DNA of 64,000 bases from Komagataeibacter xylinus NBRC 15237 (GTDB lineage: Bacteria; Pseudomonadota; Alphaproteobacteria; Acetobacterales; Acetobacteraceae), in NCBI RefSeq assembly GCF_001571345.1, contig NZ_BCTP01000005.1:62001-126000 (forward strand), in the 5' to 3' direction. Shown one piece after another: positions 57,505 to 64,000 of this stretch. The notes under the pieces are model-generated. The model saw only the letters and a list, made by a program, of their open reading frames with translations. It did not search any database and had not been told where the DNA came from. A program made the position numbers and the translations under genes. How positions within the stretch are numbered: the stretch's first letter is position 1; each line of letters starts with the position of its first letter.

Positions 57505-58140
57505 TCAGGGGATCCCGATCAGCTTGTGGGTCTGGAGCGACAGCCGCCATTGCGGGTGGCGCATGCAGTAGTCAACCGCTGCCGCCGTGTTGTGGTTGCG
57601 GTGCGCATTATCCATGGGCTGGAGCCAGAACTGCCCGAAATCCAGCCCTGCCACCTGCTCAGGCAGCAGGTCGGGCTGGGGATAGACCAGCTTGAGTTCA
57701 TGCCCCGATTTCTGCACCAGTGCCGCACCGGCCTTGGGGCTGACGCACAGCCAGTCAATGCCTGCGGGGGCGGGCAGGGTGCCGTTGGTTTCCACCGCGA
57801 TTTCAAAGCCACGTGCATGGATGGCTGTAATCAGCGCCGCATCAAGCTGGAGCAGCGGCTCGCCGCCGGTAAAGACCACAAAGGCCCGCGCGCTATCCGG
57901 GCCGGGCCACTGCGCGGCAATGGCGTCCGCCAGGGCATCGGCATCGGCAAAGCGGCCACCGCCTGCGCCATCCGTGCCGATGAAATCCGTATCACAGAAC
58001 TGGCAGATGGCTTTTGCGCGGTCGCGCTCCAGCCCGCTCCACAGGTTGCACCCTGCAAAGCGGCAGAATACGGCAGTGCGGCCAGCCTGTGCGCCCTCAC
58101 CCTGCAGGGTGGGGAAGATTTCCTTTACGGTATAGGACAT
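57505..58140 (-). CDS. queE: 7-carboxy-7-deazaguanine synthase QueE
   Basis: This encodes a 211-residue radical-SAM enzyme for ring contraction to carboxydeazaguanine. The N terminus [21 protein letters not shown] is diagnostic. The iron-sulfur cysteines have the wide spacing ([19 protein letters not shown]), as in proteobacterial QueE. ATG 58140 fits the family start; the open frame extends seven codons further. Confidence 0.93.
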   Translation of the reverse strand: MSYTVKEIFPTLQGEGAQAGRTAVFCRFAGCNLWSGLERDRAKAICQFCDTDFIGTDGAGGGRFADADALADAIAAQWPGPDSARAFVVFTGGEPLLQLDAALITAIHARGFEIAVETNGTLPAPAGIDWLCVSPKAGAALVQKSGHELKLVYPQPDLLPEQVAGLDFGQFWLQPMDNAHRNHNTAAAVDYCMRHPQWRLSLQTHKLIGIP

Positions 58141-58227
58141 GTTCCAGATTTCGTAATGCACATGGCCAGATAACAGGGGCCAGCATGGGAAAATGCCCCG
58201 GCCGGTCCCCGCCCGGCCGCGTCGGGT

Positions 58228-59238
58228 TCAGCCCTGTTTGTGGGATGTATGCATGCCCAGCCGGTCCAGCAACTGCCGGTCGCGCAGGGCTGCGGGGTTG
58301 GGCGTGGTCAGCAGGCGCTCGCCATAGAAAATGGAGTTGGCCCCTGCCAGAAAGCACAGGGTCTGGGCTTCATCGGTCATGTCCTCGCGGCCTGCGGCAA
58401 GGCGCACGCGGCTGGCGGGCATGGTGATGCGGGCCGCGGCGATGGTGCGCACGAATTCGATCGGGTCAACCGCCTCGGCCTTATCGGCCAGGGGCGTGCC
58501 TTCCACGCGCACGAGCATGTTGATCGGCACGCTCTCGGGGTGGCGGGGCAGGCTGGCCAGGGTGGCGATCATGCCCGCGCGGTCGGTGCTGTCCTCGCCC
58601 ATGCCCACGATCCCGCCACAGCAGACATTGATGCCCGCGTCACGCACGTTCTCCAGCGTATGGAGGCGGTCCTGGAAGGTGCGGGTCGAGATGATGTCGC
58701 CATAATATTCGGGCGAGGTATCAATGTTGTGGTTGTAGTAATCCAGCCCGGCATCCCTGAGCCTGTGGGCCTGACGGTTGTCGAGCATGCCCAGCGTCAC
58801 GCAGCTTTCCAGCCCCAGCGCCTTCACGCCCTCGACCATGGCGCACACGGTCTCGAGGTCATGCTCCTTGGGGCTGCGCCATGCCGCCCCCATGCAGAAG
58901 CGCGCGGCACCCGCGGCCTTGGCGGCGCGGGCTTCCTTCAGCACTTCCTCAACGGCCATGAGGCGGCTGGCCTTGACGCCACCATCTTCATGCATGGCGC
59001 TCTGCGGGCAGTAGGCGCAGTCCTCGGGGCAGCCGCCGGTCTTGATTGACAGGAGGGTGGAGATCTGCATTTCCGTGGGGTCAAAGCGCGCGCGGTGCAC
59101 GGTCTGGGCACGGTAGATCAGGTCGGGGAAGGGCAGGGCCATGAGGGCCGCGACTTCATCGCGCGTCCAGTCCGTGCGGACGGGGGGCATGGCGGCGCCA
59201 TGCAAGGGCAGGGTATCCGGGCTGCTCCCATCGGGCAT
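58228..59238 (-). CDS. bioB: Biotin synthase
   Basis: This encodes a 336-residue radical-SAM enzyme that inserts sulfur into dethiobiotin. The SAM cluster is CPEDCAYC, followed by [16 protein letters not shown], the [12 protein letters not shown] region and the [2Fe-2S] site residues downstream. AGAGGACC precedes ATG 59238. No other bio gene is next to it. Confidence 0.95.
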   Translation of the reverse strand: MPDGSSPDTLPLHGAAMPPVRTDWTRDEVAALMALPFPDLIYRAQTVHRARFDPTEMQISTLLSIKTGGCPEDCAYCPQSAMHEDGGVKASRLMAVEEVLKEARAAKAAGAARFCMGAAWRSPKEHDLETVCAMVEGVKALGLESCVTLGMLDNRQAHRLRDAGLDYYNHNIDTSPEYYGDIISTRTFQDRLHTLENVRDAGINVCCGGIVGMGEDSTDRAGMIATLASLPRHPESVPINMLVRVEGTPLADKAEAVDPIEFVRTIAAARITMPASRVRLAAGREDMTDEAQTLCFLAGANSIFYGERLLTTPNPAALRDRQLLDRLGMHTSHKQG

Positions 59239-59347
59239 CGGGCTTTGGTCCTCTGGCGGGTGGTGGAAAAAACGCTTCCGGCTGTGCCATACAAAACCGG
59301 CGATGGCCACTCTTTTATTACTATGGGGCCATCGCCGGAAGCGGGGG

Positions 59348-60220
59348 TCAGCCGAGCACGCGGGCCAGTGTCGTGCCCAGTTCGGCAGGGCTGGGGGCGA
59401 CATGAATGCCCGCCGCGCGCAAGGCCTCGATCTTGGCGCCTGCGGTCTCGTGCCCGCCGGTAATCACGGCGCCCGCATGGCCCATGCGGCGGCCGGGAGG
59501 GGCGGTGGCGCCGGCAATGAAGCCCACCACCGGCTTGTGCGTGCCGCTCGCGCGGATCAGTTCCGCCCCGTCGATTTCCGACGTGCCGCCGATCTCGCCA
59601 ATCATGACGATGGAATGCGTGTCGGGGTCTTCGATCATGCGGGCGAGCACGTCGGTGAAGTCCATGCCCTTGACCGGATCGCCGCCAATGCCCACGCAGG
59701 TGCTCTGGCCCTGGCCGATGGCGGTGGTCTGGGCCACGGCCTCATAGGTCAGTGTGCCCGAGCGCGAGACGATGCCCACATGCCCACGGCGGTGGATGGG
59801 ACCGGGCATGATGCCGATCTTGCATTCATCAGGCGTGATGATGCCGGGGCAGTTGGGGCCGATGAGCAGGCTGGACGACTGCTCGAGGGCGGCGCGCACG
59901 CGCACCATGTCCTGCACGGGAATGCCCTCGGTGATGCACACGATCAGCCCGATGCCAGCGGCGATGGCCTCAAGGATGGCATCGGCGGCACCGGCGGGCG
60001 GCACGTAGATGACCGAGGCATCAGCCCCGGTTGCGGCCCGCGCCTGCGCCACGGTGTCGAACACCGGCAGGCCAAGATGCACGCTGCCGCCCTTGCCGGG
60101 GGTCACGCCGCCGACCATGTGGGTGCCGTAGGCCAGCGCCTGCTCGGTGTGGAAGGTGCCCTGCGCGCCGGTAAAGCCCTGCGTGATCACCTTGGTGGAT
60201 TTGTTGACGAGAATGGACAT
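59348..60220 (-). CDS. sucD: Succinyl-CoA ligase alpha subunit
   Basis: This encodes 290 residues. The CoA-binding Rossmann region has [21 protein letters not shown] and GGVTPGKGG. The phosphohistidine loop is in [21 protein letters not shown]-like IGPNCPGII and [11 protein letters not shown] are further hallmarks. It is 5 bases downstream of sucC. Presence of this pair is notable in acetic acid bacteria, several of which use succinyl-CoA:acetate CoA-transferase instead. Confidence 0.95.
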   Translation of the reverse strand: MSILVNKSTKVITQGFTGAQGTFHTEQALAYGTHMVGGVTPGKGGSVHLGLPVFDTVAQARAATGADASVIYVPPAGAADAILEAIAAGIGLIVCITEGIPVQDMVRVRAALEQSSSLLIGPNCPGIITPDECKIGIMPGPIHRRGHVGIVSRSGTLTYEAVAQTTAIGQGQSTCVGIGGDPVKGMDFTDVLARMIEDPDTHSIVMIGEIGGTSEIDGAELIRASGTHKPVVGFIAGATAPPGRRMGHAGAVITGGHETAGAKIEALRAAGIHVAPSPAELGTTLARVLG

Positions 60221-60225
60221 GGGCT

Positions 60226-61425
60226 TCAGGCTCCCGCGTTACGGACGGCGGCTACGATCTTGCGGGCGGCATCGCCCAGATCATCGGCGGGGATGATGGT
60301 CAGGCCGGATTCAGCCAGCAGCGCCTTGCCCCGATCGACATTGGTGCCCGCCAGGCGCACCACCAGCGGCACGTTCAGCCCGGTCTCGTGCGAGGCGGCG
60401 ATGATGGCCTCGGCAATCACGTCGCAGCGCATGATGCCGCCAAAGATGTTGACCAGGATGCCGCGCACCTTGGGGTCGCCGATGAGAATGCGGAAGGCCG
60501 CAGCCACGCGCTCTTTCGTTGCGCCGCCGCCAACATCGAGGAAGTTGGCAGGCTCCTCGCCTTCCATCTTGATGATGTCCATCGTGGCCATGGCCAGGCC
60601 CGCGCCATTGACCATGCAGCCGATATTGCCGTCCAGCCCCACATAGGCCAGGCCGTATTCCGCCGCCTCGCGCTCACGGGGGTCTTCCTCGTGCACGTCG
60701 CGCAGCTTTGCAATCTCGGGATGGCGGTAGAGCGCGTTCTCGTCGAAGGACATCTTGGCATCAAGGGCGAGCAGGTCACCCGCGCCGGTCACGACCAGCG
60801 GGTTGATCTCGACAATGGCGGCATCGAGGCCGGTGAACGCGGTATAGGCCGCGCGCACCACATTCTGGAACGCGCGGATCTCGCGGCCCTTCAGGCCCAG
60901 GCGCACGGCCAGTTCGCGCGACTGGTAGTCGCACAGGCCCTTCGCGGGGTCGATATATTCCTTGAAGATGCGCTCGGGCGTGCGGGCCGCGACCTCCTCG
61001 ATCTCCATGCCGCCATCAGGGGATGCGACAATGACCAGGCGCCCGGTCACCCGGTCGACCAGCATGGAAAAATACAGCTCGCGCGCGATGTCGCAGCCGG
61101 ATTCGACATACAGCGTGCGCACGAGGCGGCCTGCAGGCCCGGTCTGTTTGGTCACAAGCACCTGGCCCAGCATGGCGTTGGCGGCCTGCGCCACCTCGGC
61201 GGGGGCGCGGGCGAGGCGCACGCCGCCCTTGCCCTCGGGCTTGCCCGCGAAATGCCCGGCCCCGCGCCCACCGGCGTGGATCTGCGCCTTGACCACGGTA
61301 ACCGGCGCGCCAAGCGCCTTTGCCGCGGCGGTGGCCTCATCGGCGGTGGTGGCGGCATGTCCTTCAGGCACGGGCATGCCGTAGGAGCGCAGGAGCGCCT
61401 TGGCCTGATATTCATGAATATTCAT
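60226..61425 (-). CDS. sucC: Succinyl-CoA ligase beta subunit (ADP-forming type)
   Basis: This encodes 399 residues with an ATP-grasp fold. [38 protein letters not shown], the [20 protein letters not shown] metal-binding segment and [16 protein letters not shown] are typical. ATG 61425 is the family start, and a few codons upstream are open. Confidence 0.95.
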   Translation of the reverse strand: MNIHEYQAKALLRSYGMPVPEGHAATTADEATAAAKALGAPVTVVKAQIHAGGRGAGHFAGKPEGKGGVRLARAPAEVAQAANAMLGQVLVTKQTGPAGRLVRTLYVESGCDIARELYFSMLVDRVTGRLVIVASPDGGMEIEEVAARTPERIFKEYIDPAKGLCDYQSRELAVRLGLKGREIRAFQNVVRAAYTAFTGLDAAIVEINPLVVTGAGDLLALDAKMSFDENALYRHPEIAKLRDVHEEDPREREAAEYGLAYVGLDGNIGCMVNGAGLAMATMDIIKMEGEEPANFLDVGGGATKERVAAAFRILIGDPKVRGILVNIFGGIMRCDVIAEAIIAASHETGLNVPLVVRLAGTNVDRGKALLAESGLTIIPADDLGDAARKIVAAVRNAGA

Positions 61426-61528
61426 GTGGCGACCCAATCTGTCGTTCTTATTGGCGGTGTCGGGCTAGGCCACTAGCATGATTTGGCAGCGCAATGACAG
61501 GGGTGGGATGGTGTCAGGATTGGCGTAA

Positions 61529-61548
61529 ACATGAAACATGTGTCATGT
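61529..61548. promoter_or_regulatory. Inverted repeat ACATGA-N8-TCATGT between divergent sucC and ferritin-like genes
   Basis: Perfect 6-base arms at 61529-61534 and 61543-61548 enclose AACATGTG. The position in the divergent control region (61426-61610) suits an operator, but no regulator is implied by sequence. Confidence 0.3.
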
Positions 61549-61610
61549 CCTCTTCATCAATGGCGCGCTGGGCGGGCCTTCATGGAGAAAAAGCACAAGA
61601 GCAGGTTGCG

Positions 61611-62435
61611 ATGAAACACTGGCGCATTGAACAGATGAACTGGAACAGTTTCGACCCGCAACGGGTGGACCCTGACATGATACCCGTCATCAAGGCGGCC
61701 TCGGTCGTGGAGCGTAATGGCCTTGATTATGCCCGCTACCTGAAAAATGTCTTTGCCGATGATCCCGCTTTTGCCCGTGCGGCGGATAACTGGGCGGTGG
61801 AGGAAGTGCAGCACGGTGATGCGCTGGGCCGCTGGGCCATGCTGGCCGACCCGAGCTGGGACTACATGGCCGCCTTCACCCGCTACCGGCAAGCCTACAG
61901 CCTCGACCTTGAGGTGGGTGCCTCCATTCGCGGCTCACGCACGGGGGAGCTGATCGCGCGCTGCATGGTCGAGACGGGCACGTCCTCCTTCTACACCGCG
62001 CTGGCCGATGCCACCCACGAGCCGTTGCTCAAGGCCATATGCAAGCAGATTGCAGCCGATGAATACCGGCATTTCAAGCTGTTCTATGACCACATGCACC
62101 GCTACCTGCGGCGTGAGCGCCTGGGCGCATGGCAGCGCACCCGCATCGCCCTGGGCCGGGTGACGGAAAGCGAGGATGACGAACTGGCCTCCGCCTTCCA
62201 CACCACCAACGAGCCCGCCTCCATGCCCTATGACCACCGTCGCTGCATTGCGGCCTACATGTCGCGCGCGCTGCGGCTGTACAAGCCACGCCATGCCGTG
62301 CGGGTCACGGCCATGATTCTCAAGACCATTGGCTGGACGCCCCACGGGCGGCTGAGCGGGCTGATCAGCAGTGCGGTGTATCACCTGCTCATGATGCGCC
62401 AGCGCAAATTCGCGCGGATGACCGCAGCCGCCTGA
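61611..62435 (+). CDS. Ferritin-like diiron protein
   Basis: This encodes 274 residues forming a four-helix ferritin-like core. Likely iron ligands are E34 in VVERNG, E64-E65 with H68 in EEVQH, E121 in VETGTSS and E151 with H154 in DEYRH. This pattern resembles acyl-ACP desaturase-like and rubrerythrin-like proteins. The C-terminal 80 residues are basic and helical. ATG 61611 is chosen because AGCAGG precedes it. The substrate is unknown; oxidation or iron handling is an inference. Confidence 0.72.
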   Translation: MKHWRIEQMNWNSFDPQRVDPDMIPVIKAASVVERNGLDYARYLKNVFADDPAFARAADNWAVEEVQHGDALGRWAMLADPSWDYMAAFTRYRQAYSLDLEVGASIRGSRTGELIARCMVETGTSSFYTALADATHEPLLKAICKQIAADEYRHFKLFYDHMHRYLRRERLGAWQRTRIALGRVTESEDDELASAFHTTNEPASMPYDHRRCIAAYMSRALRLYKPRHAVRVTAMILKTIGWTPHGRLSGLISSAVYHLLMMRQRKFARMTAAA

Positions 62436-62469
62436 CCCCAGGCTGCCGCATGAAAGGAATGAAGACTGA

Positions 62470-63279
62470 ATGAAGGTGCGTGACATCAGGGCGGGACAGG
62501 CTGCCATCATCGCGGCGGGCTGCCTGTTCATGACAGGAGCCGCGTGGGCCGATGACGCGCCTGCAACGCCCGCCCCGGACGCTACCGTGGCCCCGGCTCC
62601 GGCATCAACTGCTCCTGTGGCACCGGTTCCGGCTCAGGCTCCGGCATCAACCGCTCCTGCGGCCCCGGTTCCGGCTCAGGCCCCGGCGTCAGCCGCTCCT
62701 GTGGCCCCGGTTCCAGCCCCAGCCGCCGCCCCGGTTTCCGCTCCGGCCAGCGCGGCGGAAGCGCCTGCTGAGCCACCGGTCAGCGATGCCACGCGCGCCG
62801 AACGGCTCATGGCCTCGCAGGTGGGGCTGCTGCGCTTCACCTCGGCGGGTTTTCATCGTGGCCTTGTGCGCCATATCGTGCTGTTCCGCTTTCTGCCCAC
62901 CATTACCGATGACCAGCGTGCCGAGGTGGTGCGCCGGTTCATGGCGCTGGCCCGCACGTCGCGCCGCGAGGATGGCTCGCCCGTGGTGGTCTCGATCGAG
63001 ACCGGCGCCCAGATCAGCGGCGAGGGTGTGGATGACGGGCTGCAGCAGGGCTTCGTGGTCACCTTCCGCTCGGAGGGGGATCGCAATTATTACGTGGGCC
63101 GCCCGGTCGTGACCGACCCGGCCTATTTCGACCCCGCGCATGAAGCCTTCAAGAAATTCGCCGCACCCTATATCGTCACCACCCTCGTATTTGACTATGC
63201 CGTTGCACCCGCGCACCCCCAGCGCCAGGCGCCGGTCCAGACCGGGCACGCGGCGCAGGTTCCCCAGCAGCAGGGCTGA
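62470..63279 (+). CDS. Exported Pro/Ala-rich protein with a Dabb domain
   Basis: This encodes 269 residues. A signal peptide ends near AWA-DD (residue 27). Residues 28-105 are a Pro/Ala/Val repeat region, partly built from three 14-residue units. Residues about 128-235 are a stress-responsive A/B-barrel (Dabb) domain, recognisable from LVRHIVLFRFLP and the SIETGAQIS and YVGRPVVTDPAYFDPAHE segments. The Dabb fold in an exported protein is unusual. The function is unknown. Confidence 0.75.
   Translation: MKVRDIRAGQAAIIAAGCLFMTGAAWADDAPATPAPDATVAPAPASTAPVAPVPAQAPASTAPAAPVPAQAPASAAPVAPVPAPAAAPVSAPASAAEAPAEPPVSDATRAERLMASQVGLLRFTSAGFHRGLVRHIVLFRFLPTITDDQRAEVVRRFMALARTSRREDGSPVVVSIETGAQISGEGVDDGLQQGFVVTFRSEGDRNYYVGRPVVTDPAYFDPAHEAFKKFAAPYIVTTLVFDYAVAPAHPQRQAPVQTGHAAQVPQQQG
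62596..62721. repeat. Three tandem 42-bp units in the Dabb-protein gene
   Basis: Three near-identical 42-base units encode APAS(T/A)AP(V/A)APVPA(Q/P). They expand the Pro/Ala linker between the signal peptide and the Dabb domain, and copy changes would keep the frame. Confidence 0.85.
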
Positions 63280-63316
63280 CGGGCCGGGCACACTTGCCAC
63301 CAAGGAGTGAAACTAC

Positions 63317-64000
63317 ATGACCACCGTGACCCTCGGGCACCTTGATGAAACCGTGCAGCAGGCCTCTGCCGCCGCTGTCGCTCGCGTGCTTGAAGCCTAT
63401 GAGCTGGAAATCGAATACGTCGTTGCTCCGCGCGCGGAGATGATCGAGCACATGCGCCGTGGCGATGTGGACCTGTTCGTCTCGGCCTGGCTGCCTGAGG
63501 TAGATGCAGCCTTCCTGGCCCCCGAACTGGGCATGGAAGCCTTCGGGCAGCTTTATCGTCCCGTCTTTGGATGGGGCGTGCCCGAGGCCGCCGCCACGGG
63601 CGTGACTTCGGTTGCCGGGCTTGCCGCGGCCGACTGCCCCGTCAGCCGCGAGATCGTGACCCCCGCATCGCTGCTCGACCGGGTGCGCCAGGTTGTGGCC
63701 GCCTATAACCTGACCGGGGCGGGCTACACCATCGCCGCGCGCCCCGACACGGAGGCTTATGACCACGCGGCCCACGTGCTCGAGGGCAGCCTGCCCGAGA
63801 TCATTCCCGCCTGGCAGCCTTCCTTCGTGCATTACGGCCAGAAGCTGCTCGCACTTGATGACCCCAAGGGCAGCTATGGCGCGGAGCAGGATGCCCGTAT
63901 CCTGCTGCGTTCCGCCATTCGTGGCGACATGGATAGCGACCTGATCGACGAGCTTGATGAGCTGACGCTGGGCAACAAGGTGGTCAGCGCGCTTGACCAT
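63317..64000 (+). CDS. Glycine-betaine-binding-type (OpuAC/ProX) protein, 5' part
   Basis: The window ends inside this gene; 228 residues are visible. They match the substrate-binding fold of osmoprotectant ABC transporters: VTLGHLDETVQQASAAAVARVL, the RGDVDLFVSAWLPEVDAAFL segment, and PEIIPAWQPSFVHYG with aromatic cage residues. AAGGAGTG precedes ATG 63317. There is no signal peptide or lipobox, so as it stands the protein would be cytoplasmic, unlike a normal binding protein. The 3' end and neighbours are outside the window. Confidence 0.75.
   Translation, partial: MTTVTLGHLDETVQQASAAAVARVLEAYELEIEYVVAPRAEMIEHMRRGDVDLFVSAWLPEVDAAFLAPELGMEAFGQLYRPVFGWGVPEAAATGVTSVAGLAAADCPVSREIVTPASLLDRVRQVVAAYNLTGAGYTIAARPDTEAYDHAAHVLEGSLPEIIPAWQPSFVHYGQKLLALDDPKGSYGAEQDARILLRSAIRGDMDSDLIDELDELTLGNKVVSALDH

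Overview
This window is GC-rich chromosomal DNA from an alphaproteobacterium, most likely an acetic acid bacterium (Acetobacteraceae, of the Komagataeibacter/Gluconacetobacter type). The grounds are the mutM-rpsT-dnaA-dnaN-recF-gyrB order, the argH-small lipoprotein-lysA-DUF4175 order, the aroE-coaE-dnaQ cluster, and the general codon and protein character. The genus is an inference. Nearly all of the window is ordinary core genome. I see no phage, complete insertion sequence, CRISPR array or rRNA operon.

Layout. 1-3.6 kb: a FucP-type MFS sugar transporter and an exported GH20 hexosaminidase. 3.7-7.2 kb (minus strand): a Tat-exported aminotransferase, an NCS1 permease and a lipoprotein. 7.2-8.9 kb: a base-composition islet with three small orphan genes, two of them AT-rich and divergent. 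9-11.2 kb: tolC and pcm. 11.4-15.1 kb: tRNA-Cys, valS, msrA. 15.2-20.7 kb (minus): ubiE-coaBC-dut coupled to a NitT/TauT-type ABC permease and ATPase. 20.8-28.8 kb (plus): mutM, rpsT, dnaA, dnaN, recF, gyrB. 28.8-38.6 kb: gph, glmU-glmS, thiOSGE and a CPA1 antiporter with a cyclic-nucleotide-binding-like tail. 38.7-44.9 kb: DUF4175, lysA, an inserted opposite-strand cdd, an LptM-like lipoprotein, argH. 45-48 kb: N-formylglutamate amidohydrolase, aroE-coaE-dnaQ. 48.2-54.0 kb: a five-gene Mce/Mla-like operon. 54-64 kb: DUF4304, then on the minus strand SulP, queDCE, bioB and sucCD, then on the plus strand a ferritin-like diiron protein, a Dabb-domain protein and the start of a glycine-betaine-binding-type protein cut by the window edge.

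Most unusual system. At 48229-54011 five genes overlap stop-to-start: a membrane sensor (Cache-GAF-class III cyclase fold), an MlaE-type permease, an MlaF-position ATPase homologue, an MlaD-type MCE protein and a TPR-like lipoprotein. The cyclase domain has lost both metal aspartates and the transition-state Asn/Arg. The ATPase homologue has lost Walker A, the Q-loop Gln, the Walker B D-E order and the H-loop His. The reading frames are intact, so this looks like a maintained lipid-transport-like complex built on two pseudoenzymes.

A second feature not explained by genes is a dispersed repeat of about 76-80 bp that folds into two hairpins. It has five full-length copies and two half copies in the window, in both orientations and always between genes, mostly just downstream of 3' ends.
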